Assembly (NCBI GenBank): GCA_947626795.1
Contig: CANQTH010000019.1
Span: 1-42,594, forward strand
Source: an uncultured Lachnospiraceae bacterium
GTDB lineage: Bacteria > Bacillota > Clostridia > Lachnospirales > Lachnospiraceae
Length of the DNA stretch: 42,594 nt
Direction of reading: 5' to 3'
Shown in pieces: positions 16,127 to 25,045 of the stretch. The notes under the pieces were generated by a model. The model was not told the DNA's origin. It searched no databases and saw nothing but the letters and a program-made list of their open reading frames with translations. Within the stretch, counting starts at the first letter, position 1, and the number at the start of each line of letters is the position of its first letter. Made by a program: the position numbers and the translations under genes.

Positions 16127-19100
16127 ATGAAAAAGAAAAGGTTATTGGGCTTAGGGCTGGCATTTGCGCTGGCAGTTTCCACAATCCCGGCGGGAGGCGT
16201 GAAGGCGGCGCAGGCAGAAAGCACGCAGGGCGCGGAAGAAGAGCAGTGGGAGGATGCAGGAACGCAGCGGAAGGCAGAGCAAGAAAAAGGATCAGAGAAG
16301 GAAACGGGGCTTGCTCTTTTGGCAGGGAGGATGGAAGAGGATCTGATAAGTGCGGATGGGGATTACCAGTACAGGGAAAATGAAGATGGGACAATTTCCA
16401 TTACCTGCTATATAGGAAATAAAAGTGATATTGTAATTCCGGAGGAGATTGATGGGAAAAAAGTAACGAGGATAGAAGAGGCATTTGATGAAGCGCAGCA
16501 TGCGGAAAGGATAGAGATCCCGGAAAGCGTGAGAGAGATAATAGATGGTACGTTCCACGGTTATGGCTGCGGTGGATTAGAAGAGATTGTGGTAGCAGAA
16601 GGAAATAAAAATTATAGCTCGCAAGATGGTATTTTATATGACAATGGAAAAAAGGAATTGCTCTGTTGCCCCATGGACAAAAGGGGCGAGGTCATGATTC
16701 CAGAAAGTGTGGAAAAAATAGGAGATCACGCATTTGAGAGATGCGCTTTGAAAGAAATAGAAATTCCAGAGAATGTGCTGGAAATAGGGGAAAGGGCATT
16801 TGAGGACAGCGATAGGCTGGCGCATGTGAAGATTCAGGGGAAAGTGAGGGTTTTAGGAAATGATGCATTTAACGCGTGCTTTAGCTTGAAAAGCATAGAA
16901 CTTCCGGAAAGCATGATTGAAATAGGAGAAGGAGCATTTTACGATTGCTACGGCTTGGAAGAGATAGAGCTTCCGGAGAATGTGGAGAAGATCGGAGACT
17001 TGGCATTTTATGGCTGCAGCAGCCTTTTGCATATTGAAATTCCGAAGGGCGTGACAGAGATAGGAAATCGAACATTTGGGGAGTGCAGTAATTTGGAGAG
17101 CATAGGGCTTTCACGCAATATATCGGAGATAGGATATCAGGCGTTTTGGGCATGCTCCAGCTTGACAAGCGTTGAGATCCCGGAAAGTTTGAAAGAAATC
17201 GGGAAATTGGCATTTGAATCTTGTTCCAGCTTGACGAGTATAGAAATCCCAGGGGGAGTAACGGAGATTGGTGAAAGAGCATTTTATAGATGCACAAGCC
17301 TTGCAAATGTGAAGCTGGCGGAAGGCGTGACGTCCATTGGAACATTGGCATTTCGTCACTGCACAAGCCTTGAAGAGATAGAAATCCCGGCAAGCGTGAC
17401 GTTTATGGGGAAAAATGCGTTGCCAAGCCACAAAAATGTGATCGCGGTCGTCAGCAAGGAAAGCCAGGCGGAGACGTATGCCGTTGAAAACACGATAAGA
17501 TACCGCTATGTCGGGGAATCCTTCATTCATGGCCCGGGCAGGGTGGAAACCCCGGACGATGGCAGGGAGGGGATTTCCAGCGTGGACTTTGCAGGGGACT
17601 GCGCCGTTGGCGGGAGACAGGTCTTTTTCAACGGGATTGATTCCATCCGCGTAAGAGTAACCTATGGAGACGGGAGCAGCGAGGATCTGCGGGATGGGGA
17701 TACGACAAGATATGGGGAGGATGTTTGGATCGACCTAAGCTATGGGAAAATAGAAGGGGAGCTGAAATACCAGGATGTGGAGGCAGAGGCCCAGATCGGG
17801 AAGAAAGAGTATTCCTTGGGGGAGGCTGACGTATGGGATCTCAAGGGGGAAGTGTTGGAATTGACGGAAGGAGGGACAGGCCTTGAAGTGAGCCAGAAAG
17901 AAGGCGAGACGAGATATTTTATCGCGACGTGCAGGGATGGCGGGAAGTATGCCCTGCGGTACGAGAACGATGATAAGGATGCGCGGTTGGAGGCTTCCCT
18001 GTATGGCGGGCAGGATGGGTACTACGACGAGGGATATGAGGTTAAGCCATTCAACGGATTTACGGGAAGCAGCGAGTACAGTGCTTACCATGAGGCCAAT
18101 GTGCCGATGGAGCTGGAAGCGGGCGCGTATGCCGTCATTGCCCTGGATCTGCAGAACGTAATGGGGGAAGGGGCGTATCGGCTGTATTTTGGCAAGGAGC
18201 CGAAGGTCACAGGCATACAGGTGAGAAATGACAGCTATGTCGTGCAGGCAGGCGGGTACAACTGGTGGGGGCTGGATGGATTCGCATTTGAAGTGGAGTA
18301 CAGCGATGGGAGCGTGCAGCATCTTCATGGGCCGCGGGGGCATTTTGCATTCTCGCATCCAGAATTGACAGACCCGTATATGCCGTATGATGACTATGGG
18401 AATTATTTTGTCTTTCAATTGAAAGATGAGAGCCAGGCGGAGAGGTTTTATGATTCCGCCGCGGGAGATTATCCGGTGACGATCACGGTAAGCGACGGGC
18501 AGGTGTTTGAAGATGTGCTGAAGATACAGGGGACGACGCCGGGCGGAAGCGAGGCAGGAAGTACGGAAAAAGGATATACGTATGAGAAAAAGGAAGATGG
18601 GACAGTAACGATTACAGGATACAGCGGAAGTGAGACGGAATTAGAGATTCCTGGGGAAATTGCGGGAAAGAGGGTAACAGGCATAGGGGCATATGCATTT
18701 GAATGGGGCGGCATTACGAGCGTGGCCATCCCGAACGGAGTGACGAGCATAGGGGAAGGGGCATTTTATAGTTGCGCCAGCCTTGTAAGCGCAAAGATCC
18801 CAGGGAGTGTGGATCGTATAGGGAATAGCGCATTTGAAGAGTGCAGCAGCCTTACGGAAGTGGAAATGCCAGAAGGCGTGTCGCATATTGGAAATCGGGC
18901 GTTTTATTGGTGCATTAGCTTGGAACGCATTTCTATCCCGGAGAGCGTGGAGAGCATAGGGGAGGAGGCGTTTTATTGTTGCGGCGGCCTTACCGATGTA
19001 GAGATTGGGGGAAACGTGACAAGCATAGGGGATTGGGCGTTTGAAAGCTGCAGGAATTTGGAAAATGTGTCTATCCCAGGGAGTGTGGAAACTATAGGGG

Positions 19101-21496
19101 ACGGGGTATTTGGAGAGTGTGTCAGCCTTGCGGGAGTAGAAATAGGAGAAGGGATGACAAGCATAGGGAGTCATATGTTTTCGGGCTGCGCAAGTTTGGA
19201 AAACGTGTCCCTTCCAGACAGTTTGGAAAACATGGGGGAGGGCGCGTTTATAGGCTGCGTCAGCCTTGCGGGCGTGTCTATTCCGGGAAACGTTGAGAGC
19301 ATAGGCGAAAGGGCATTTGAAGGCTGCAGCAATTTAGAACACGTTTCGATTCCGGAGAGAGTGAAAAGCATAGGATACCGGGCATTTTATAAATGCACAA
19401 GCCTTGCAGGTGTGAAGCTTGCGGAAGGCGTGACGTCCATTGGGACATTGGCATTCCGTCGCTGCACAAGCCTTGAAGAGATAGAAATCCCGGCAAGCGT
19501 GACGTTTATAGGGGAAAATGCGCTGCCAAGCCATAAGAGGGTGATCGCGGTCGTCAGCAAGGAAAGCCAGGCGGAGGCGTATGCCATCGAAAACAAGATA
19601 AGATACCGCTATGTCGGAGAATCCTTTGTCCATGGCCCGGGCAGGGTGGAAACCCCGGACGACGGCAGGGAGGAAGAGATGTATGCATATCGTGAAAATG
19701 AGGATGGAACGATAACGATCACGGGGTATGGAGGAAGCGGAACGGAGCTTGCGATCCCGGGAGAGATTGATGGGAAGAAGGTAACAAAGATAGGGGATTA
19801 TGCATTTAGCGAGTGTGGAAGTTTGGTAAGTGTGAATATGCCAGATGGCTTGTCTGAAATAGGTTCTTTTGCATTTAGTGGATGTGGCAGTTTGGCAAGC
19901 ATAAAGATACCGGGAAGCGTGTCTGTAATCGGGCAAACGGCTTTTGCAAGATGCACGAGTTTAAAAAACTTAGAGATACCGGGAAGTGTTTCGGATATAG
20001 GATATACGGTATTTGCAGGTTGTAGTGGATTGGAGAGTATAGTGTTTGGGGAAGGGGTGGAGAGAATAGGGGATCAGGCCTTTGCTAATTGCAGCAGCTT
20101 AAATAATGTGACGATGCCGGAGAGCCTGACAGAGATAATAGGAAATTCATTTTGTGAATGCAGCAGTTTGGAAAGCGTGAAGATTCCGGGGGGCGTAACA
20201 TATATAGGGCCAGAGGCATTTGGCAATTGCGTTAGGCTGGAGAACGTGGAAATACCAGAAAGTGTGACAGATATAGGAATGCTTGCGTTTGATGGGACAA
20301 AATGGCTGGATAACAGGAGAAAAGAAGAGCCGATGGTGGTAGTCAATCATATTTTGATAGATGGGAGGATTTGCACGGGAGAGATCAAGATACCAGAGAA
20401 CGTGGAGCGAATAGGAAATGGGGCATTTTACAGATGCAGCGGCTTGGAGAACGTGGAAATCCCGGAAAGTGTGACGAGCATAGGATTTAGGGCTTTTCAA
20501 GGATGCAGCAATTTAAAGGGAGTACGGCTTCCCAATAATATAAAAGAAATTGAACAAGCGTCGTTTGCGGATTGTACTAGTTTTACAAGTATAAAGATCC
20601 CGGGGAGCGTGACGACCATAGGATCTGATGCATTTGTTGGGTGCAGTAATCTTGTGAGCGTAGAAATACCAGAAAGCGTGACAGATATAGAAGGGGCATT
20701 TTCGGAATGTGATAAAGTGACTTTTTCCGTCGTTCCGGACAGTTATGCGGAAACTTATGCAAAAGAGAATGGCATTCCGTATAAGTACATAGATAGCACG
20801 GCGCAGGAATCTCATGCTCACCAGTATCAATCCCAGATGATCAAGGCAACCCCTGAAAAGAATGGGAAGATAACAGAAGTTTGCAGTATCTGCGGCGATA
20901 AGAAGGAAACTGTTATCTACGCGCCAAAATCCATGATCCTTTCCGCGTCGTCCTTCACGTACAACGGCAAAGACCAGAAGCCGTCCGTCACGATCAGGGA
21001 CAGCCAGGGCAGCGTGTTGAAAGAAGGAACGGATTACACGCTAAAATACCCGGAAAGCAGCAAGAACGTGGGGAATTATATTGTGACAGCCGTCTTCAGC
21101 GGCAAGTATTCCGGCACGATGCAGGCGAGCTACACGATCAAGGCCGCGCCGTCTAATGGCAAGGGGAATGCGGCGGCCAAGGCGAAAGCCCCGAAAGGAA
21201 CAAACTTCACGAAGGTTACGGCGAAAAAGAAGGGCTTCACCCTAAAGTGGAAGAAGCAAAGCCAGGCGACGGGCTACGAGATCCAGTATTCCACGAGCAA
21301 GAAGTTCGCGAAGAAGGCGACCAAGACCATAATCGTGAAGAAGAACAAAACCGTGTCCAAGACCATTTCCAAGCTGAAAGCGAAGAAAAAGTACTATGTG
21401 CGAATCTGCGCTTACAAGACGGTGAAGGAAAATGGGAAGAGCAAGAAGCTATGCTCGAAGTGGTCGAAGGCAAAGACAGTGAAGACAAAGAAATAA
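16127..21496 (+). CDS. BspA-like leucine-rich-repeat surface protein
   Basis: 1789 residues, exported. A signal peptide (MKKKRLLGLGLAFALAV, cleavage probably near KAAQA) is followed by three blocks of LRR_5/BspA repeats at about 79-480, 815-1183 and 1185-1558. These are built on the motif IPxSVxxIGxxAFxxCxSL. Between blocks 1 and 2, residues 482-805 form non-repeat beta-rich domains (VRVTYGDGSSEDL and a related VEYSDGSVQHL). After block 3 come HAHQYQ with CSICG (a zinc-ribbon-like pattern), an Ig-like domain (FTYNGKDQKPSVTI) and a lysine-rich Fn3-like end (TGYEIQYSTSKKFAKKA). There is no LPXTG sorting signal, so attachment is probably through the basic C-terminus. Such proteins bind host or bacterial surfaces. 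GAAGGAGAG precedes ATG 16127. Confidence 0.9.
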   Translation: MKKKRLLGLGLAFALAVSTIPAGGVKAAQAESTQGAEEEQWEDAGTQRKAEQEKGSEKETGLALLAGRMEEDLISADGDYQYRENEDGTISITCYIGNKSDIVIPEEIDGKKVTRIEEAFDEAQHAERIEIPESVREIIDGTFHGYGCGGLEEIVVAEGNKNYSSQDGILYDNGKKELLCCPMDKRGEVMIPESVEKIGDHAFERCALKEIEIPENVLEIGERAFEDSDRLAHVKIQGKVRVLGNDAFNACFSLKSIELPESMIEIGEGAFYDCYGLEEIELPENVEKIGDLAFYGCSSLLHIEIPKGVTEIGNRTFGECSNLESIGLSRNISEIGYQAFWACSSLTSVEIPESLKEIGKLAFESCSSLTSIEIPGGVTEIGERAFYRCTSLANVKLAEGVTSIGTLAFRHCTSLEEIEIPASVTFMGKNALPSHKNVIAVVSKESQAETYAVENTIRYRYVGESFIHGPGRVETPDDGREGISSVDFAGDCAVGGRQVFFNGIDSIRVRVTYGDGSSEDLRDGDTTRYGEDVWIDLSYGKIEGELKYQDVEAEAQIGKKEYSLGEADVWDLKGEVLELTEGGTGLEVSQKEGETRYFIATCRDGGKYALRYENDDKDARLEASLYGGQDGYYDEGYEVKPFNGFTGSSEYSAYHEANVPMELEAGAYAVIALDLQNVMGEGAYRLYFGKEPKVTGIQVRNDSYVVQAGGYNWWGLDGFAFEVEYSDGSVQHLHGPRGHFAFSHPELTDPYMPYDDYGNYFVFQLKDESQAERFYDSAAGDYPVTITVSDGQVFEDVLKIQGTTPGGSEAGSTEKGYTYEKKEDGTVTITGYSGSETELEIPGEIAGKRVTGIGAYAFEWGGITSVAIPNGVTSIGEGAFYSCASLVSAKIPGSVDRIGNSAFEECSSLTEVEMPEGVSHIGNRAFYWCISLERISIPESVESIGEEAFYCCGGLTDVEIGGNVTSIGDWAFESCRNLENVSIPGSVETIGDGVFGECVSLAGVEIGEGMTSIGSHMFSGCASLENVSLPDSLENMGEGAFIGCVSLAGVSIPGNVESIGERAFEGCSNLEHVSIPERVKSIGYRAFYKCTSLAGVKLAEGVTSIGTLAFRRCTSLEEIEIPASVTFIGENALPSHKRVIAVVSKESQAEAYAIENKIRYRYVGESFVHGPGRVETPDDGREEEMYAYRENEDGTITITGYGGSGTELAIPGEIDGKKVTKIGDYAFSECGSLVSVNMPDGLSEIGSFAFSGCGSLASIKIPGSVSVIGQTAFARCTSLKNLEIPGSVSDIGYTVFAGCSGLESIVFGEGVERIGDQAFANCSSLNNVTMPESLTEIIGNSFCECSSLESVKIPGGVTYIGPEAFGNCVRLENVEIPESVTDIGMLAFDGTKWLDNRRKEEPMVVVNHILIDGRICTGEIKIPENVERIGNGAFYRCSGLENVEIPESVTSIGFRAFQGCSNLKGVRLPNNIKEIEQASFADCTSFTSIKIPGSVTTIGSDAFVGCSNLVSVEIPESVTDIEGAFSECDKVTFSVVPDSYAETYAKENGIPYKYIDSTAQESHAHQYQSQMIKATPEKNGKITEVCSICGDKKETVIYAPKSMILSASSFTYNGKDQKPSVTIRDSQGSVLKEGTDYTLKYPESSKNVGNYIVTAVFSGKYSGTMQASYTIKAAPSNGKGNAAAKAKAPKGTNFTKVTAKKKGFTLKWKKQSQATGYEIQYSTSKKFAKKATKTIIVKKNKTVSKTISKLKAKKKYYVRICAYKTVKENGKSKKLCSKWSKAKTVKTKK
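17281..17570 (+). repeat. Long direct repeat in the BspA-like gene, copy 1
   Basis: 290 bp that recur without gaps at 19384-19673. By eye there are about 23 differences (roughly 92% identity), much closer than any other pair of LRR units. It covers the last two LRRs of block 1 and the linker HGPGRVETPDDGRE. Confidence 0.85.
19384..19673 (+). repeat. Long direct repeat in the BspA-like gene, copy 2
   Basis: Partner of 17281-17570, ending block 2. The copies are 2.1 kb apart in direct orientation, so recombination between them would remove a block plus the middle domains while keeping the reading frame (the offset, 2103 bp, is divisible by three). Confidence 0.85.
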
Positions 21497-21506
21497 TGGA
21501 AACGGG

Positions 21507-21548
21507 AACGGCGTCCGGAGGCAGAAATGCAGCCGGACGCCGTTTCAT
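21507..21548 (+). terminator. Terminator after the BspA-like gene
   Basis: A perfect 12-bp stem, AACGGCGTCCGG (21507-21518) with CCGGACGCCGTT (21533-21544), followed by only a short T-rich tail (TCATT). Confidence 0.65.
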
Positions 21549-21592
21549 TGGAACAGGAGGCGCTGCAAAGAGGCAGGCGGTTGGCTGATAAT

Positions 21593-21713
21593 ATATGTAA
21601 AACGGGTTGGAATATCAATACTTAGCCAAGAGGGGATTTATCATTGCCGAAGGTAATCTGGAATGGGCGGATCGCGTAATAGGGAAGCGGGATAGATGAA
21701 CTGCCGCGAAGAA
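21593..21713 (+). repeat. Structured intergenic repeat, copy G (degenerate)
   Basis: It shares ATATGTAAA, TTGCCGAAGGTAA (the hairpin kept by a wobble), GCGTAATAGGGAAGC and ATGAACTG with copies B and E in the same order, but the stems are eroded. It lies upstream of the restriction-modification island promoter, so it may mark the island boundary. Confidence 0.45.
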
Positions 21714-21729
21714 TACGGCCTCATTCCTC

Positions 21730-21759
21730 TTGCAAGGCGGCGGATTTTTTTCGTATAAT
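21730..21759 (+). promoter_or_regulatory. Sigma-A promoter of the restriction-modification pair
   Basis: TTGCAA (21730-21735), 18-bp spacer, perfect TATAAT (21754-21759), 31 bp before the start. Like the first 20 codons, it may be inherited from an Rpn-family gene rather than from the restriction system. Confidence 0.55.
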
Positions 21760-21790
21760 GAAAGAAAAAAGAGGGGGACAATAGAACTAT

Positions 21791-22429
21791 ATGGATAAGG
21801 CATTTGAGGAACTGCAGATCAAGGATGACTTCATGTTCGGGGTCATCATGCGTGATGCAAAATGTTTTCGCTTGAGCCGCACAGCAAAAAATCAGAAAGA
21901 TTTTAAAGTTGCGAATTTGAGTGACTGGAGAGGATCGGAGAATGAATATGCTGTTTTGGTAGCACCATATTTTCAATATCCACAGACGAAAAGCCAAATT
22001 TACTCGAAAGCATTGGAATATAATGTGTGTTTATTAACGTGGGAACATTTTTCTCTCATGCTGGAGCATGGGGTCAGGGAGACAGATTCATTTTCGCTGG
22101 AATCTTTGTGGAATGCTTCTCAAATGATGGCGCGTGATAAAAGTCTTGCATTCGCAAATGCTCAGAGTTGTTTTTTGCCTAAGATGGATACGTTTGTTGC
22201 GAAAAAGATAGGGATCGGTGATTCGGATTATAGAGAAGAGCTGTTTGCATATAGAAGGTTTATCGTATATCGAGGGAAGATAGAGATATCATTTTGGGAG
22301 AAAAAAATACAGGAAATAAACGGATACACACGTGAAAAAGCCATAGAGGAATTGATTTTAGCTAAGAAATTGAATGAGAAGATAGGGGCTATACGATCGT
22401 ATATGGGCAAAGTTGGAATGGAGGAGTAA
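21791..22429 (+). pseudogene. Chimera: Rpn-family N-terminus fused to truncated HindIII-like endonuclease
   Basis: 212 residues with no stop or frameshift. Residues 1-22 (MDKAFEELQIKDDFMFGVIM) are the hallmark opening of Rpn/PD-(D/E)XK transposase-family nucleases, not of a restriction enzyme. From residue 22, DAKCFRLSRTAKNQKDFKV matches HindIII, as I recall it, nearly word for word, and similarity continues to the end (APYFQYPQTKSQI, LLTWEH, SLESLWN). About 105 N-terminal residues of HindIII are missing. The Asp and Lys of the DAK catalytic pair remain, but the upstream active-site Glu is lost, so cleavage is doubtful. Gene and methylase are AT-rich compared with the flanks, a sign of transfer. 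GAGGGGGACAATAGAACTAT precedes the ATG. It may be inactive or repurposed. Confidence 0.75.
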
Positions 22430-22436
22430 AGGTCTT

Positions 22437-23372
22437 ATGGGCAGAATTGAACTGGGTGATTCCATTGAGCTTATAAAGGAAATAGGGGATGAATCGATTC
22501 ATCTTATTTTATCTGATATTCCATATGGGATTAATTATGAAGGATGGGACGTGTTACATAACAATACGAATAGCGCGCTTTTGGGCAAAAGCCCGGCGCA
22601 AGAAAAAAGCGGGAGTATTTTTAAGTCGCGGGGGAAGCCGTTGAACGGTTGGGCCCAGTCTGATAAAAATATTCCGATGGAATATTATGAATGGTGCCGT
22701 AAGTGGGCAGATGATTGGTATCGTGTTTTAAAACCCGGAGCCAGTTGTTTTGTTTTTGCGGGGAGAAGGATGGCGCATAGGTGCATTTGCGCGCTGGAGG
22801 ATGCAGGTTTCATTTTTAAAGATATGATTGCCTGGGAAAAAGATTCCGCAGCTTATCGGGCTCAGGGAGTGAGCTGTGTTTTTGATAGAAGGGAAGATGA
22901 AATAAACAGCAAAAAGTGGCAGGGATGGAAAATAGGAAATTTAAGGCCATTGTTTGAGCCTATTTTGTGGTTTATGAAACCGTATCCGCAGGGAACTACA
23001 CTGACGGATAACATTTTAAAATACGAAGTGGGCGCTTATAATGAAAGTAAATTGAGAGAACTTACGGAGTTGAATGAGGGATTAGAGGTATGTTCTAATA
23101 TATTAAAGGTTCAAACTCAAAAATCAGACCGGGGCTTACATCCAACGCAAAAGGCTGTAAAATTGATGGAAATATTAATTTCCATGGTAACAATAGAAGG
23201 CCAGGTTGTCTTGGATCCTTTTTGCGGTTGCGGGACGACTCTTGTGGCAGCGCAAAATATGAATCGGGATTATATTGGGTTTGAGATTGAAAAAGAATAT
23301 TATGATAGCATGATAAGGCGATTGAATAGCTTACATACCATTTCAAGTGAGCAAGAGATCAATAGGCAGTAA
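22437..23372 (+). CDS. DNA adenine-N6 methyltransferase, HindIII-like, beta class
   Basis: 311 residues. The motif order is beta class: the catalytic DIPY (27-30, a variant of DPPY) comes first, the target-recognition region is in the middle, then HPTQK (236-240), then the AdoMet-binding DPFCGCGTT (260-268). Length and position directly after a HindIII-like nuclease suggest it methylates AAGCTT; this is inference. ATG 22437 lies 7 bp after the nuclease stop, with GGAGGAG upstream; a TTG at 22413 is a weaker alternative. It is AT-rich relative to the neighbouring genes. If the nuclease is dead, this is an orphan methylase that may persist for protection or regulation. Confidence 0.88.
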   Translation: MGRIELGDSIELIKEIGDESIHLILSDIPYGINYEGWDVLHNNTNSALLGKSPAQEKSGSIFKSRGKPLNGWAQSDKNIPMEYYEWCRKWADDWYRVLKPGASCFVFAGRRMAHRCICALEDAGFIFKDMIAWEKDSAAYRAQGVSCVFDRREDEINSKKWQGWKIGNLRPLFEPILWFMKPYPQGTTLTDNILKYEVGAYNESKLRELTELNEGLEVCSNILKVQTQKSDRGLHPTQKAVKLMEILISMVTIEGQVVLDPFCGCGTTLVAAQNMNRDYIGFEIEKEYYDSMIRRLNSLHTISSEQEINRQ

Positions 23373-23477
23373 CGATCATGATGAGTTTATTTGACGAATT
23401 AAAAGAAATTGAAGCCGAGGTTATGCATCTGGCATAACCGACAATTTCAGGACAAAATGACGGACAATGGCAAAGAG

Positions 23478-23519
23478 GCGCATGGAGCAGAAAATGGTAA
23501 GCCATGCGCTTTGTTTGTT
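23478..23519 (+). terminator. Terminator after the methyltransferase
   Basis: Perfect 8-bp stem GCGCATGG (23478-23485) / CCATGCGC (23502-23509), 16-nt loop, T-rich tail TTTGTTTGTT. Confidence 0.6.
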
Positions 23520-23585
23520 GGAAAACCCCCTGGGACGTTTTTCGATATTTAAACGCGCTTTGAAAAATCGGGCCTCCTGTTTAAA

Positions 23586-23614
23586 TTGACTTGCCGGGGA
23601 AAATTCATTATAAT
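23586..23614 (+). promoter_or_regulatory. Sigma-A promoter of glnA
   Basis: TTGACT (23586-23591), 17-bp spacer, TATAAT (23609-23614). The leader to the start codon is about 72 nt and GC-rich. It contains a small GCAGG-CGCAT-CCTGC hairpin, but I could not fit the two-hairpin ANTAR target (A and G at loop positions 1 and 4). Confidence 0.75.
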
Positions 23615-23692
23615 GGAAAAAACACCGGGCGGCCGCCTTTGCGGGGCAGGCGCATCCTGCGGCTTCCCGGAAGAATAGAAAAGGAGCCGTGC

Positions 23693-25027
23693 ATGATGGG
23701 AAAGTATACGAAGCAGGACATCATCCGCCTGGTGGAGGAAGAAGACGTGGAATTTATCCGCCTCCAGTTCACGGATATGTTCGGGACATTAAAAAATGTG
23801 GCGATCACCAAGAGCCAGCTTGGGAAGGCGCTGGATAACCAATGTATGTTCGACGGGTCTTCCATCGAGGGGTTCGTGCGGATCGAGGAATCCGATATGT
23901 ACCTGTATCCGGATCTGGATACGTTTGCGATCTTCCCATGGAGGCCGCAGCAGGGCAAAGTGGCCAGGATCTTTTGCGATATCTACCGCCCGGGCGGCAC
24001 GCCGTTTGAGGGCGACCCGCGGTATGTCTTGAAGAAAACGCTGGGCGAGGCCCAGAAGCTGGGCTATCGGTTCGACGTGGGGCCGGAGTGCGAATTTTTC
24101 CTGTTCCATACGGATGAAAACGGGATGCCGACGACGCTGTCGCATGAGCGCGCCGGGTATTTTGACTTAGGCCCGGTCGACCTCGGGGAAAATGCGAGGC
24201 GGGACATCGTGCTTGCGTTAGAGGAGATGGGGTTCGAGGTGGAGGCGTCCCACCACGAGGTCGCGCCCGCGCAGCATGAGATCGATTTCCACTATGACGA
24301 AGGGCTGGCGACGGCGGACAACATCATGACGTTCAAGCTCGCGGTAAAGACGGTCGCGAAGCGGTTCGGGCTGTTCGCCAGCTTCATGCCAAAGCCGAAA
24401 TACGGGATCAACGGCTCGGGAATGCACATCAATATGTCGGTCGCGAAGGACGGGAAAAATATCTTCAACGACCCTTCCGACGCATTGGGTTTAAGCCGCG
24501 AGGCATATTATTTTATCGGAGGCCTGATGAAGCATATGCGCGGCATAGCCGCGATCACGAATCCCCTGGTAAATTCATACAAGCGCCTTGTGCCGGGATT
24601 TGAGGCGCCTTTCTACATCGCCTGGTCGGCGACGAACCGGAGCCCGCTGATCCGCATCCCGTCCTCCCAGGGCGAGGCGAAGCGGATCGAGCTGAGAAGC
24701 CCCGACCCGGCCGCGAATCCCTACCTGGTGATTGCCGTGTGCCTGGCGGCGGGTCTTGACGGGATCAAGAATCAGATCGAGCCGCCGGAGCCTGTGACGG
24801 CGAACGTGTTCGATATGCACAAAGATGAAAAGATGGCGCATAAGATATCGACCCTTCCGATGAACTTGAGCGAGGCGATCGAGGAATTGAAAAGGGACGC
24901 GTTCATCTGCGAGGTGCTGGGAGAGCATATTTCCCAAAAGTATATCAAGGCCAAGAAAGCGGAATGGGACGCTTACCGGGAGAGCATTACCGAGTGGGAG
25001 ATCAGCAATTATCTGTACAAAATATAA
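23693..25027 (+). CDS. glnA: Glutamine synthetase, type I
   Basis: Makes glutamine from glutamate and ammonia with ATP, as a cytoplasmic dodecamer. 444 residues, the length of the feedback-inhibited Gram-positive GSI-alpha form. Key parts are [31 protein letters not shown], the metal-site segment [24 protein letters not shown], and the Arg-rich NRSPLIRIP. No adenylylation-type insert was seen. Two adjacent ATGs (23693 and 23696) follow AAGGAGCCGTGC; the second matches the usual MGKYT start. It is followed by an ANTAR regulator 18 bp on. Confidence 0.96.
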   Translation: MMGKYTKQDIIRLVEEEDVEFIRLQFTDMFGTLKNVAITKSQLGKALDNQCMFDGSSIEGFVRIEESDMYLYPDLDTFAIFPWRPQQGKVARIFCDIYRPGGTPFEGDPRYVLKKTLGEAQKLGYRFDVGPECEFFLFHTDENGMPTTLSHERAGYFDLGPVDLGENARRDIVLALEEMGFEVEASHHEVAPAQHEIDFHYDEGLATADNIMTFKLAVKTVAKRFGLFASFMPKPKYGINGSGMHINMSVAKDGKNIFNDPSDALGLSREAYYFIGGLMKHMRGIAAITNPLVNSYKRLVPGFEAPFYIAWSATNRSPLIRIPSSQGEAKRIELRSPDPAANPYLVIAVCLAAGLDGIKNQIEPPEPVTANVFDMHKDEKMAHKISTLPMNLSEAIEELKRDAFICEVLGEHISQKYIKAKKAEWDAYRESITEWEISNYLYKI

Positions 25028-25045
25028 TTCCATGGAGGAAGCGGC

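Noticed and set aside
23378-23437. 20-codon frame MMSLFDELKEIEAEVMHLA after the methyltransferase
   Set aside because: It starts 5 bp after the methylase stop but has no ribosome site and is too short to judge. It may be a remnant of a third island gene.
23615-23692. ANTAR twin-hairpin target in the glnA leader
   Set aside because: Only one clear small hairpin is present and its loop does not have the expected A and G positions; no terminator overlaps it.
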